Assembly: GCA_963756895.1 (NCBI GenBank)
Contig: CAVWPI010000003.1
Span: 62,001 to 126,000 of the forward strand
Reading direction: 5' to 3'
Origin: DASUAS01 sp963756895
GTDB lineage: Bacteria; Actinomycetota; Acidimicrobiia; IMCC26256; DASPTH01
Length of the DNA stretch: 64,000 nucleotides
Below, one piece after another: positions 9,782 through 19,224 of this stretch. The translations under genes and the position numbers were made by a program. The number at the start of each line of letters is the position of its first letter. Within the stretch, counting starts at the first letter, position 1. The notes beneath the pieces are model-generated. The model saw only the letters and a list, made by a program, of their open reading frames with translations. It ran no database searches and was not told the origin of the DNA.

Positions 9782-10712
9782 CATCCACGAGCTCGTCATC
9801 GTCGGCTCCGGACCCGCCGGTCTCACCGCCGCGGTCTACGCCGGTCGGGCCAACCTCGCGCCGATCGTCATCGAGGGCATCGGCGCCGGCGGGCAGCTCA
9901 TGCTCACCACCGACGTCGAGAACTACCCCGGCTTCCCCGACGGCATCCTCGGGCCCGAGCTCATGATGAAGTTCCGCGAGCAGGCCGAGCGCTTCGGCGC
10001 CGAGTTCGTCACCGCCGACGCCGACCGCGTGGAGCTCACGCCCGGCGGCCCGCACGGCGTGTGGGTGGGCGACCGCGAGTTCCGGGGCCGCTCGATGATC
10101 ATCACCACCGGCGCCAAGGCCCGCATGCTGGGCCTCCCCTCCGAGCAGGCGTTGCTCGGGCACGGCGTGTCGACCTGCGCCACGTGCGACGGCTTCTTCT
10201 TCCGCGAGAAGCCGATCGCGGTCGTCGGTGGCGGCGACTCCGCGATCGAGGAGGCGATCTTCCTCACCAAGTTCGCGACGACCGTGTCGCTCATCCACCG
10301 TCGCGACGAGCTGCGGGCGTCGAAGATCATGCAGGACCGCGCGTTCGCCAACCCGAAGATCGAGTTCGTGTGGAACTCGGAGGTCACCGACGTGATGGGC
10401 AGCGGCTCGGTGGAGGCGCTGCGCCTGCGCGACACCGTCACCGGCGTCGAGTCCGACCTCGAGGTGAACGGCCTCTTCGTCGCCATCGGCCACGACCCGA
10501 ACACGGCGCTGTTCCGCGGCCAACTCGAGCTCGACGAGAACGGCTACATCATCACCGACGCCGACTCCACCCGCACCTCGGTGGAGGGCGTGTTCGCGGC
10601 GGGCGACGTCCAGGACCACGTCTTCCGCCAGGCGATCACCGCGTCCGGATCGGGCTGCATGGCCGCCATCGAGGCCGAGCGCTGGCTCGGCGAGCACGAA
10701 CACGCGAGCTGA
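9774..10712 (+). CDS. trxB: Thioredoxin reductase
   Basis: 312-residue flavoprotein that passes electrons from NADPH to thioredoxin. The FAD site GSGPAGLTAAVYAGRA lies at residues 11-26, the redox-active pair is CATC (in VSTCATCDGFFF, around residue 136), the NADPH-binding loop is VVGGGDSAIEEA, and the C-terminal FAD motif is GVFAAGDVQDHVFRQAITASGSG. Length is typical. The gene is intact and lies 112 bases upstream of trxA, forming the usual actinobacterial pair. Confidence 0.96.
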   Translation: MPDIHELVIVGSGPAGLTAAVYAGRANLAPIVIEGIGAGGQLMLTTDVENYPGFPDGILGPELMMKFREQAERFGAEFVTADADRVELTPGGPHGVWVGDREFRGRSMIITTGAKARMLGLPSEQALLGHGVSTCATCDGFFFREKPIAVVGGGDSAIEEAIFLTKFATTVSLIHRRDELRASKIMQDRAFANPKIEFVWNSEVTDVMGSGSVEALRLRDTVTGVESDLEVNGLFVAIGHDPNTALFRGQLELDENGYIITDADSTRTSVEGVFAAGDVQDHVFRQAITASGSGCMAAIEAERWLGEHEHAS

Positions 10713-10824
10713 CGTCACCGCAGATACCCGACCGTCGACGCTGGGGAATGCGCCCCGCGACCGGGGCGTTGTGGCCAGAACCCGGTCGGTACACTCGACC
10801 GACCTCAGGAAAGGACCCACCCAA

Positions 10825-11154
10825 GTGGCCGACGAAATCCTCACCCTCTCCGATGCGACGTTCGACGAGACCATCGCCGGCGCCGACACGCCCGTGCTCG
10901 TCGACTTCTGGGCCGAGTGGTGCGGTCCCTGCAAGATGATCGCCCCCACGCTGGCCGAGATCGCCAGCGAGCAGAAGGGCAAGCTCGCCATCGGCAAGCT
11001 CAACGTCGACGACAACCCCGACACCGCTCGGCGCTTCGACGTGATGAGCATCCCCACGCTGCTGGTGTTCAAGGACGGGCAGCAGGTGAAGCGCCTCGTC
11101 GGCGCCAAGGGCAAGGGCCAGCTGCTCCAGGACCTCGCCGAGTTCATCGCTTGA
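10825..11154 (+). CDS. trxA: Thioredoxin
   Basis: 109 residues with the active site FWAEWCGPCKMIAP (residues 28-41) and cis-proline loop SIPTLLVF. It reduces cytosolic disulfides using TrxB. AGGAAAGG precedes the GTG start. A TACACT hexamer about 35 bases upstream could be its own -10 element. The stop overlaps the TTG start of the cwlM-like gene. Confidence 0.95.
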   Translation: MADEILTLSDATFDETIAGADTPVLVDFWAEWCGPCKMIAPTLAEIASEQKGKLAIGKLNVDDNPDTARRFDVMSIPTLLVFKDGQQVKRLVGAKGKGQLLQDLAEFIA

Positions 11155-12157
11155 GCGAACCGGCCGTGCTCCGGCCGGGCAGCCGCGGCGAGGCGGTGCG
11201 CGACCTGCAGGTCCGCCTCGGCGTGCTGGGTCACGAGATCCCGGTAGCCGAAGCCGGTGAGTACGGACCGGCCACGGAGTCGGTGGTGCGCTCGTTCCAA
11301 GAGGCGCGCGGGCTCCGGGTCGACGGGATCTGCGGGCCGCAGACCTGGTCGGCGCGTGGTCGAGAGCGGGTACCGCCTCGGTGACCGCCTCCTCTACCGG
11401 CGGCGGCCCATGCTGCGGGGCGACGACGTCGCCGAGCTCCAGCGGCGGCTGAACGGGCTCGGCTTCGACGCCGGGCGCGAGGACGGCATCCTCGGCGATG
11501 ACACCACCCGCGCGCTGATCGAGTTCCAGCGCAACATGAACCTGCCCACCGACGGGATGTGCGGCACCGCCACCCTCGCCGTGCTGGAGCGGGTCGGCGG
11601 TCTCGCAGCCGGCTCGGTCGCCAGCGTGCGCGAGCGGGAGACGCTGCGCCGAGGCCCGCACCGGCTCGAGGGCCGGCGGGTGTTCGTCGCTGCCGCGCCC
11701 GGGTTCGAGACGCTCGCGAACCTGGTGGTGAGAGGCCTGGTGGAGCTGGGGGCGGGTGCCGCGCTCGACGCCACCGGGCGCCGACGATCCGGTGCTGGCC
11801 GCCGAGGCCAACCGCTACGCCGCCGACCTGTTCCTCGCCTTCCGCGCCGGTGATGCGTCCGGCTGCCGTTGCAGCTACTACGAATCGGGGCGGTTCCGGT
11901 CCGAGGCCGGTCACGCGGTCGCCGACGCGGTGAGCCGGGAGCTCGCCCCGATCCTCGGCGGGGAGCCCTGCGCCTTGGGCCGCACCTACGCGGTCCTCCG
12001 CGAGACCCGCATGGCCGCGGTGATCTGCGAGCCGGTCGCGGCCGAGGACGTCGGCGGCATGCGCACGCTCGTCCGGCACGGGGCCGAGGTGGCGCAGGCA
12101 GTCGTGCTCGGGGTCCGGCGCGGCGTCGAACAGCCGCCCGCCGAACCCTCCAGTTGA
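11151..12157 (+). CDS. cwlM: CwlM-like peptidoglycan-binding/amidase-fold protein (frameshifted)
   Basis: Two peptidoglycan-binding domains (LRPGSRGEAVRDLQVRLG and MLRGDDVAELQRRLNGLG), then an Amidase_3-like domain (VFVAAAPGFETLANLV ... ANRYAADLFLAFRAG ... LRETRMAAVICEP). The layout and the place after trxA match mycobacterial CwlM, an essential regulator that stimulates MurA. The usual zinc ligands are not visible: the DPGH motif reads AAPG and the second histidine motif reads AFRAG, while the glutamate in CEP remains. Frame changes lie near 11352 (gcgcgtgg) and 11775 (gggcgcc). The TTG start overlaps the trxA stop. It converges with parB. Confidence 0.8.
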
Positions 12158-12181
12158 GCTATAGTTGCGTGCGCAAGGATC

Positions 12182-13091
12182 TCAGTCGGTGCCGTCGGTG
12201 ATGCGCCGGTAGATCCGTTCGAGGTCCTCGAGGGTCGAGAACTCGACCACGACCTTGCCGCGCGACGCCCCCATCGAGATCGTCACCCGGGTCTCGAGGT
12301 GGTCACCCAGGAGCTCCTCCAGTTCGACCAACCCCGGAGCTCGCAGCTTCGGCGCGGTGGGGTTGGCGGCGGCTGCGCCCGCGCCCGGCGCGGCGGGGCC
12401 GGCGCCGTTTCCCTCGCCCTGGTGCTCGCGGACCGCCTCTTCGGTGGCGCGCACCGACAGGTCGTCGGCCACGATCTTCTTGGCCAGCTGCTCCTGGAAG
12501 GACCGGTCGGGACTCCCGAGCAGGGCTCGGGCGTGGCCCATCGAGAGCTTCCCCTGCTGCAGCGACTTCTGGATCGCAGGCGGGAGCTGCATCAGGCGGA
12601 GGGTGTTGGTCACCGTGGCGCGGCTGCGGCCGACCCGGTTCGCGACCTCGTCGTGGGTGAGTCCGAAGTCCTCGATGAGCTGCTGGTACGCGGCAGCCTC
12701 CTCGAGCGGGTTGAGGTTGTCACGGTGGACGTTCTCGACCAGCGCCTGCTCCAGCGCGGCACGCGTCGTCGGTCTCGCGGACGAGCGCCGGGATCGTCTG
12801 GAGGCCGACCCGTCGCGCCGCGCGCCACCGCCGCTCCCCCGCGATCAGCTCGTACTGACCCTCGCCGGCCGGGCGCACCAGCACCGGCTGGAGCACCCCG
12901 ACCTCGCGGATGGAGTCGGCGAGCTGGCTCAGCGCCTCCTCGTCGAAGTGGTCCCGAGGTTGGAACCGATTCGGCGAGATCGACGCCAGCGGGAGCTCGT
13001 CGAGCCCTCTCGCCTCGGTCGCGCCACCCTCCGTGCCACCCGGAGGGATGAGAGCCCCGAGACCCTTACCCAGTCCGCCGCGTCGCGCCAC
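12182..13091 (-). CDS. parB: Chromosome-partitioning protein ParB (frameshifted)
   Basis: CTP-dependent clamp that loads at parS and spreads. N-terminus GLGKGLGALIP, then the CTP-binding region (ISPNRFQPRDHFDEEALSQL and IAGERRWRAARRVGL), the helix-turn-helix around TVTNTLRLMQLPPAIQKSLQQGKLSMGHARALL and a C-terminal dimerisation domain. One extra base near 12768 (in gcacgcgtcg) splits it; corrected length is about 300 residues. The GTG start lies inside parA's end (26-base overlap), so parA-parB are one operon read right to left. Two parS sites sit just upstream of parA. Confidence 0.93.
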
Positions 13092-14373
13092 CGCTCACCT
13101 CTTTCGCCAGATCCCGGTACGCGGTGGCTCCCCGCGAAGTCGGGTCGAACACGATCACGGGCTGTCCGAACGACGGCGCCTCAGCCAGGCGCACGGTGCG
13201 TGGGACCTTCGTCTTGTAGACCTTGTCACCGAAGTGCTCGCGCACCTCGGTCTCGACCTGCTCCGCCAGCCGCGTGCGGGCGTCGTACATCGTGAGGATG
13301 ATCCCCCGGACGTCGAGCGAGGCGTTGAGGCTCGAGCGCACCAGCGCCACGTTCCGGAGCAGCTGGCCGAGACCCTCGAGCGCGTAGTACTCGCACTGGA
13401 TGGGCACGATCACGTCGTCGGCGGCGGCCAGGCCGTTCACCGTGAGCAACCCCAGCGACGGGGGACAGTCGATCAGGACGACGTCGTACTCCGGCCGCAC
13501 CAGGTCGAGTGCCCGCTTCAGCTTCAGCTCGCGGCTGAAGGCCGGTACGAGCTCGATCTCGGCACCGGCCAGATCGAGGGTTGCCGGGATCACGAACAGG
13601 TTCTTGAGGCTGGTGGGCTCGACCGCGTCGAGCGCCGGCGTGTCGTGCATGAGGACGTCGTAGATCGAAGCGTTGACGTCGCGGGGGTTGATGCCCAGCC
13701 CGGTCGACGCGTTGCCCTGGGGATCGAGGTCGACCACGAGCACCCGCAGTCCCGATTCGGCCAGGGCGGCGCCGAGGTTCACCGCGGTCGTGGTCTTGCC
13801 CACGCCGCCCTTCTGGTTGGCGATGGCGATGATCCGCGGGATCTCGAGCACCCGGTCCTCGGGCAGCTCGGTCGCCTCAGGGAGGTCGGTCGCCTCAGCC
13901 GGCTCGGTCTTGTCGACCGCCGGGCTCGGCGAGGCCGCCGGAGGTGGGTCGTCGGACTGGGGCGTCGGCTCCGCCACGGGCTCCGGCTCCGGCGGCGCTG
14001 CTTCGACGACCACGGGCATCGGGGGTTCCGGGGCGGGCGCGGGCTCGGGCTCGGGAGCTGGCTCCGGAGGGGACGCAGGCGTGGGTGCGGGATCAGGTTC
14101 AGGCGTGGGGTGTGGGGTGGGAAGAGGCGCGAGGGTGGGGGCGGGAGCTGGAAGAGGGGCCGGGATCGGCTCGGGTGTGGGCTCAGGATTCGGCGCCGCA
14201 GGTGTTTCGGTGAACGTCGCGGCGGTCGCAGCCTCCGGACGGTCTTCCGATTCCAGCTCGGACTCGGGTTCAGCGGACATTGAGCTATCTGCCTCCTCGA
14301 CGACCTCTTCGTCGGGGCGACGTCTCCCGAAGAGGCGTCGTCGCGGGCGTGAGTCGCTGAATTCGTCCGTCAT
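13066..14373 (-). CDS. parA: ParA chromosome-partitioning ATPase with long Pro/Glu-rich N-terminal extension
   Basis: 435 residues, against about 260-350 for most chromosomal ParA proteins. The ATPase domain occupies the last 260: deviant Walker A KGGVGKTTTAVNL, Walker A' DLDPQGNAS, and Walker B LIDCPPSLG. Residues 1-175 are a low-complexity segment of repeated Pro-Glu-Pro/Ala units after a short basic/acidic start (RRRLFGRRRPDEEVVEE). The extension may tether ParA to a polar or envelope partner, but that is inference. Its promoter must lie in the parS-bearing gap upstream, which suggests ParB could influence its expression. Confidence 0.93.
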   Translation of the reverse strand: MTDEFSDSRPRRRLFGRRRPDEEVVEEADSSMSAEPESELESEDRPEAATAATFTETPAAPNPEPTPEPIPAPLPAPAPTLAPLPTPHPTPEPDPAPTPASPPEPAPEPEPAPAPEPPMPVVVEAAPPEPEPVAEPTPQSDDPPPAASPSPAVDKTEPAEATDLPEATELPEDRVLEIPRIIAIANQKGGVGKTTTAVNLGAALAESGLRVLVVDLDPQGNASTGLGINPRDVNASIYDVLMHDTPALDAVEPTSLKNLFVIPATLDLAGAEIELVPAFSRELKLKRALDLVRPEYDVVLIDCPPSLGLLTVNGLAAADDVIVPIQCEYYALEGLGQLLRNVALVRSSLNASLDVRGIILTMYDARTRLAEQVETEVREHFGDKVYKTKVPRTVRLAEAPSFGQPVIVFDPTSRGATAYRDLAKEVSGGATRRTG

Positions 14374-14438
14374 TGACCGTCCCAGAGAGCGTCGGCCCGA
14401 GAGCCCATCCTCAACCAGCGCGCCGAGCGGGTCAAGGA

Positions 14439-14454
14439 TGTTCCACGTGAAACA
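14439..14454. other. parS: parS site 1
   Basis: TGTTCCACGTGAAACA, one base different from the common parS consensus (TGTTTCACGTGAAACA), 65 bases upstream of the parA start. Confidence 0.92.
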
Positions 14455-14483
14455 CCGAGAAAGTCTCGACTCCCAGGAGAGAC

Positions 14484-14499
14484 TGTTCCACGTGGAACA
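14484..14499. other. parS: parS site 2
   Basis: TGTTCCACGTGGAACA, a perfect 16-base palindrome, 29 bases from parS site 1. Both sites are about 5 kb from oriC. Confidence 0.92.
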
Positions 14500-15295
14500 C
14501 TAGCCGGGCTCGTCGCGCGACTTGGCGGCTCCCGCTCCACAAGGGTAGCGGGACACGGCGATGTTTCTGCGCGTGAAGCCCTGGGTCCGGGCTTTTGGCC
14601 GCTTACGCCGATCCTGATCAACGGAAGTTCCGATCGAGCGAAGGACACCGCCTGACTCGATCTCCTGTTCGCCGACCGTGCCGTGGCCCCCTAGAGCGGC
14701 GCGAGGGGACGGCACCAGCCGCCGGGTTCGCCGCCAATGGGGCCGACCTGACCACCGGCGTCCTCCTGGCTGCCCCGTCCCGACTGGAGCGGGTGACGAG
14801 CGAACTCGGGATCGACGGAGGCCACATGGAGTTGAAGCCCCTGGATGCGTGTATCGATCCGCCGGGCAGATCCCTCGGTCATGCGAGACGGCGCCGGAAC
14901 TGTCGGGTGAAGTTCGGTGGCCGCCGACAGCGATCGCGTCGCGATCGCGTCGTCGACCCTCAGCCGTCTCCCGTGCAGCGGCGGATCACGTGGGTGTCCC
15001 CGCCATGTCCTCTCGGCGGCCATTGGACCAAGCCCGCGAGCGCCGCCGCTGAGCCGCCCCGCGGAAGCCCGCGATGAACGCAGCCCGGTGTCCGGCGCAA
15101 CTGCTCTGCTCGAACTGGCGCGGTCGTCGTTCGACTCCTCGCCGCGCGGACCGGTAGCCCGGTCTCCGGGACCGTGGCGGAGCCGGATCTCGATCGGTCG
15201 ACCTACGGGATCGACTCTCGTGACCCTGGAACGCGACCGACGTCGGTGGCGGATCAACAGGAGCGAGGCGTGATCGCGTTGCCCGACTGACGAGC
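14500..15295. other. Long intergenic region, no gene recognised
   Basis: About 800 bases between parS and the end of rsmG. Open frames exist on both strands but none has a recognisable domain, a convincing start or a good ribosome site. It contains a 6-base-stem hairpin followed by TTTT (14576-14596) and a short tandem of CGATCGCGTCG units near 14930-14952. It may hold the parA promoter at its left edge. Confidence 0.5.
14576..14596 (+). terminator. Possible short Rho-independent terminator
   Basis: AAGCCC, loop TGGGTCC, GGGCTT, ending in TTTT. The stem is short and no plus-strand gene upstream is evident, so this is weak. Confidence 0.3.
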
Positions 15296-15926
15296 TCACC
15301 AGAGGGGCCGCTTGGCGGGGACGCCGTCGCGCCGGGGCCACCGCGCATCGGGCACCCGGGACGCTGGGATCCGCACCGCGCCGGTCTCGCCCACGCGGAT
15401 CGGCGCCGCGTCCCCGAAGCCGATCTCCGCGAGACCGGCGGCATCCCAGCGTTCCGGTCGCCGGTCGGCATCGGGTGGCTCGGTGACCACGAGCTCGCCG
15501 CCGGCCCGGAGGAAGCCGACCGCGCACTCCGCGGTGACCGCCGGCGGCCCGAAGGACCGTGCGACGACGAGGTCGAAGGCACCACGCAAGTGCTCCTCGC
15601 GCGCCAGCACCTCGGCTCGGCCGCACTCGACCGAGATGCGGTCGCCGAGGTCGAGGGTTGCGACCGCGGCGGTCAGGAACTCGCATCGGCGGCGCTGGAC
15701 GTCGAGCAGCACGCCGCGTCGCGCCGGGCCAGCGATCGAAGAGGACGAGACCGGGCAGCCCCCCGCCACTCCCGAGATCGAGCATCCGCCCGTCGAAGTC
15801 ACCGATCGCGAGCGCCAGATCTCGCGCGTGCTCGTATTGGCGCGCCACAGGACCGGGCCCGAGCAGGCCGAGCCCACGGGCCTCCTCGAGGACGTCGAGG
15901 AGCCTCGCCGGACCGCGCTCGGTCAT
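15296..15926 (-). CDS. rsmG: 16S rRNA (guanine527-N7)-methyltransferase RsmG (frameshifted)
   Basis: SAM-dependent enzyme that methylates G527 in 16S rRNA. The SAM motif is MLDLGSGGGLPGLVL (residues 48-62), followed after the frame change by RRGVLLDVQRRRCEFLTAAV and VVARSFGPPAVTAE. The change lies near 15725, in a run of GC bases (gtcgcgccgggcc). Corrected length is about 209 residues, normal for the family. Start ATG 15926 lies 28 bases after the jag stop in the same transcription direction, the usual jag-rsmG-parA-parB order of actinobacteria, but here separated from parA by an 800-base gap. Confidence 0.9.
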
Positions 15927-15954
15927 CGCGATCCGTCGGCGCCGGGTCGGTGGA

Positions 15955-16874
15955 TCAGGCGGGGCGCAGGACCACGCGCCGGCGGGGGTCCTCGCCCTCC
16001 GACACCGTCGAGATCCCGTCGATCTCGCCCGCGGTGTCGTGGACGACCTTGCGGTCGCTCGCCGACATCGGCTCGAGCGCCTGCGCCCGACCGGTCTCCA
16101 GTACCTTCTCCGCGAGGTTGCGGGTGAAGTCGGCGAGCGCGGCGCGGCGCTTGGCCCGGTAGCCGGCCACGTCGACGTGGATGCGCACGCCGTGACCGTC
16201 GGTCTGGCGCTGCACGACCGTGCGCACCAGCTCCTCGATCGCCTGCAGCGTCGCGCCCTTGGGCCCGACGAGCAGCCCCAGGTTCTCGCCGGTGACGTCG
16301 ACGATGACGACGTCGTCGTCGATCACGCTCTTCGCCTGGGCGCCGAGGTCGAACGCGTCGACCAGCCCCTGGGTGAATCGCTCGGCCGCGGCCGCCTGCT
16401 CTTCGATCGGCACGTCGCTCTCGATGGTGTCCACGGTGCTCCCCTGCTGCTGATCCTGACGCGCGTTGCCACCCTGGCCGCGCGATCCACTGTTCCCGCC
16501 CCGCCTCCGCCCCGCCGCCCCGCGACGGCGCCGGCTCGACGACGAGCCGGTGCCCTCACCGGAACCCTGGCGGGCCGATCCGCCGCGGTCGAGACGCTGC
16601 CGCCCCCGTTCGATCCGTTCCCGGATCCACCGCCGCCCCGCGGCCGCGACGAGCCGCGGCGGTTCCGACGCTGACGCTCCCCCGGCTTCTCACGCGAGAT
16701 CGGCTTCACCCGCGCTCGGATGCGTCCCTCGCTGCTCCCGAGCCGACCGAGGAAGCCGCTCTTCGGCTCCTCGAGCACCTCGTACTCGACGTCTTCCTCG
16801 TCGACACCCAACTCGTCGAGCGCGGCATCCAACGCTTCCGCGATGGTGCGCCCGGTCGTCTCGACCCACTCCAT
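15955..16874 (-). CDS. jag: Jag/KhpB RNA-binding protein (frameshifted linker)
   Basis: Jag_N domain at the N-terminus (WVETTGRTIAEALDAALDEL, then EVLEEPKSGFLG), a long basic Gly/Arg/Ser-rich linker, then a KH domain (VTGENLGLLVGPKGATLQAIEELV) and an R3H domain (DFTRNLAEKVLETGRAQALEPMSASDRKVVH). Proteins of this type bind RNA and influence cell-wall synthesis and division. At least one frame change falls in the linker near 16540. The gene lies between yidC and rsmG in the standard order. Start ATG 16874 is chosen because the Jag_N domain begins directly there. Confidence 0.88.
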
Positions 16875-16949
16875 GGTGATCGCTCTCCATCCAGGGCGGC
16901 ACGTGCTCGCCGCCATTGATCCGACTGCTGTGGTGACGCGACCCGCGGG

Positions 16950-18087
16950 GGTCAGCGCCGTTTGCGCTTCTTGTTGTTCCGACGGCGGGCACCCGAGTCG
17001 TGCCGCTCCCGGAGGAGCTCGCCGTCGAGCTCGAGCTGGCCGTCGCCCTTGGCCGACGACCCCTTGCTCGAGGAACCCTTGGTCGCCGCGCCGCTTGGCT
17101 GGCGGCGCCCTTGGTGGTCGCGGCGCTGCCACTCGGCTTGGCCGCGCCGTTCTTCGCGCCGTTGCCGGTCTCGGCGGCCGGCTCGTCACCGTTCGCCGCG
17201 GCCGGGATCTGGAACAGCTTCCGCAGTCCGCCGGCGGCGCGCGGGAACGCGGACGTCTCACCACCCTCGACGTCGATCACGTCGTCCTTGGTCGACGACG
17301 CGATGGCGGCCTGACCGGGCCGGGTGATCTTGCGCATGATGAGCTCTTGCTGACCGAGCCGCCAGGTGTTGCTCACCAGGAAGTAGAGCACCAGGCCGGC
17401 GGGGAACTGCAGCGAGAAGAGACCGAAGGCGACCGGCAGCACCGACGTGATGATCGCCATCTGCGAGTTCATGTTCGGCGCGTTGCGCCGGCTCTGGCGG
17501 GCCTGCAGGAACCCGGTCACGACGACGAGGCCCACGAGGATGAAGTAGGGGAGTGCGTCGAGGAAGCCGCCGGTGACCGCCGTCGCGTGCTGCGACAGGT
17601 CCATCCCCAGGAACTGCTGCGGGTTGGGCAGACCGAGCTTCGGGAGGTTGCACTGGTTCGTGTAGAGGTGACCCTTCGGGCCCGTGCAGAACGCGGCGTA
17701 GAGGTCGGACGACTTGGGGACGTGCTTGTACGGGTCGCGGATCACCCGGTAGAGCGCGAGGAACACCGGCATCTGCACCAGGAGAGGGAGACAACCCGCC
17801 AGCGGGTTGATCTTGTTCTCCTGGTAGAACTTCATCATCTCTTCGTTGAGCTTGGCGCGGTCCTGCTTGTACTTCGCCTGGAGCTTCTTGATCTCCGGCT
17901 GGGCGCGCTGCATGGCGAGCATCGACTTCGCCTGCTTGGCCGTCAGCGGGAACATCACCAGCATCACGAGGATCGTGAGGAGGATGATGGAGACCCCGAG
18001 GTTGGGGATGATCCCGTAGAAGAACGCGAGGATCGTCCCGAAGAAGTTGTAGATGGGGTCGAACGGGGAGCCGGCGGCGAGGATCAT
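16950..18087 (-). CDS. yidC: YidC/Oxa1-type membrane protein insertase (frameshifted tail)
   Basis: Inserts proteins into the cytoplasmic membrane alone or with SecYEG. Membrane segments include PNLGVSIILLTILVMLVMFPL, INPLAGCLPLLVQMPVFLALY, LPYFILVGLVVVTGF and ITSVLPVAFGLFSLQFPAGLVLYFL. The hydrophilic hairpin between the first helices contains KQAKSMLAMQRAQPEIKKLQ. The tail is long and basic, ending KKRKRR after a frame change near 17090. Start ATG 18087 is preferred over 18111 because AGAAGG lies at good spacing. It overlaps no essential part of yidD. Confidence 0.92.
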
Positions 18088-18091
18088 CGGG

Positions 18092-18403
18092 TCAGCCTTC
18101 TTCCGCCACACCGACGGGTGCGGCCAGTGTCGAACGTACGTTCGCCCGGGATGTGGCTGGCGGGACGGGGTCGATGCCGCCGTCGTGCCAGGGGTGACAG
18201 CGGCCCACGCGCCGGATCGCCAGCCAGCTGCCCCGCGCGGCGCCGTGCGCGGCGAGCGCTTCGAGCGCGTACTGCGAGCACGACGGGTGGAAGCGGCAAC
18301 GGGGCGGAAGGTGGACGCTCAGGAGCCGCCACGCGCGGATGGGCAGCATCAGGATGCGGGCCGGCACCGAGGGGTGCGGCGCGGCCAGCAGGGCCTCGGT
18401 CAC
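18092..18403 (-). CDS. yidD: Membrane protein insertion efficiency factor YidD
   Basis: 103 residues with the family core CRFHPSCSQYALEAL and GSWLAIRRVGRCHPWHDGG, flanked by an N-terminal hydrophobic helix (IRAWRLLSVHLPP). It assists YidC. The gene overlaps rnpA by four bases and lies five bases before yidC, within the rpmH-rnpA-yidD-yidC-jag-rsmG transcription unit. Confidence 0.93.
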   Translation of the reverse strand: MTEALLAAPHPSVPARILMLPIRAWRLLSVHLPPRCRFHPSCSQYALEALAAHGAARGSWLAIRRVGRCHPWHDGGIDPVPPATSRANVRSTLAAPVGVAEEG

Positions 18404-18735
18404 GGCGCGTCCTCTCGGACCGACCGCAACAGCGTGGTCATGTGCTCACGGAGCGTGGTGAAGGGGAGGGTCATGACGGATCGTTCCGCGGCCACGAGAT
18501 AGGCGCCCCCCGGGAGCAGGAGTGCCTGGTCCAGCGCGACCGCGGCGCGCAGACCGCCGACGCGCCCGATTGCGCTCCACCGCGTTGCCGAAGCGTCGGC
18601 CGATGGCGTAGGCCACCCGCGGCGGGTCGTCGGACCCGTCGGTGAGGAAACGCAGCGAGACCGGGCCGGCTCGCTGCCGGCGGGCCCCCGCGAGGGCCTC
18701 GAACGTCGCACGGTCGCGAACGCGCCAGATCAGGC
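18400..18735 (-). CDS. rnpA: Ribonuclease P protein component (frameshifted)
   Basis: Protein subunit that helps RNase P bind pre-tRNA. The fold is recognisable from VRDRATFEAL, PPRVAYAIGRRFGNAVERNRARRR (the RNR signature) and LRAAVALDQALLLPGGAYLVAAE. One extra T near 18575 (cggtctgcg) moves the C-terminal third into another frame. Corrected length is about 111 residues. No standard start codon is found in frame close to the expected N-terminus; the gene may begin at CTG 18735, overlapping the rpmH stop, or a further base error hides the start. Confidence 0.85.
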
Positions 18736-18864
18736 CGAGAGACGCTTGCGGCCGCGAGCCCGGCGGGCGCGCAGAACCGCGCGACCCCCCTTGGTGCGCA
18801 TCCGAAGGCGGAAGCCGTGGGTTTTCGCGCGCTTGCGATTGTTGGGCTGGTACGTGCGCTTCAA
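18730..18864 (-). CDS. rpmH: Ribosomal protein bL34
   Basis: 44 residues, highly basic, with the invariant LKRTYQPNNRKRAKTHGF start and RMRTKGGRAVLRARRARGRKRLSA end split here as in all L34 proteins. A component of the 50S subunit. The TTG start follows a GAGGGGG stretch. It is the first gene of the leftward operon from oriC and is followed without a gap by rnpA. Confidence 0.96.
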   Translation of the reverse strand: MKRTYQPNNRKRAKTHGFRLRMRTKGGRAVLRARRARGRKRLSA

Positions 18865-18934
18865 AGGAAGAGCCCCCTCGAGGAGGTCGCGCCCGGTCCG
18901 GAGTGGGGGACCGTGCGGGAGGCGGAAACGACCC

Positions 18935-18964
18935 AGTGTACGGGTCCGCTCCCGCCCGGCGCAA
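18935..18964 (-). promoter_or_regulatory. Candidate rpmH promoter
   Basis: On the minus strand TTGCGC is followed after 18 bases by TACACT. This gives an untranslated leader of about 65 bases. The -35 match is weak; the -10 matches the hexamer used elsewhere in the window. Confidence 0.4.
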
Positions 18965-19141
18965 TGCGGGGGCGGACCGGATCCCGCCAATCCTGCTGGT
19001 CTGGGGAAAACCCCCGCGGCCCCTTGTCGCACAAGGACGCCGGTGCTACGTTGCGCGCTCGCTCGGCCGTCGGCGTGCTGTCCGGCTCTTCCGATGTGTC
19101 ACAGCACGCCCCGACCGAACCCGTGCAACACATCTGGGGTG

Positions 19142-19173
19142 ATCTCCACACCTGTGGACTCACCTGTGGACAA
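19142..19173. other. DnaA-box cluster upstream of dnaA
   Basis: TGTGGACAA at 19165-19173 is a perfect DnaA box (reverse of TTGTCCACA). TGTGGACTC at 19153 and ATCTCCACA at 19142 are weaker copies. They probably mediate DnaA autoregulation or form part of a bipartite origin. Confidence 0.75.
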
Positions 19174-19224
19174 CCTGGTAGGTGGACGGCAAGACCACCC
19201 GTAGTGGTCACGAAAGTACGGTGG

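Noticed and set aside
14595..15077. 160-residue plus-strand frame in the rsmG-parA gap
   Set aside because: No recognisable motif, no ribosome site or leaderless hexamer, and composition typical of random GC-rich frames.
18817..19203. Upstream extension of the dnaA frame
   Set aside because: It covers DnaA boxes and the rpmH promoter and has no similarity to DnaA domain I.
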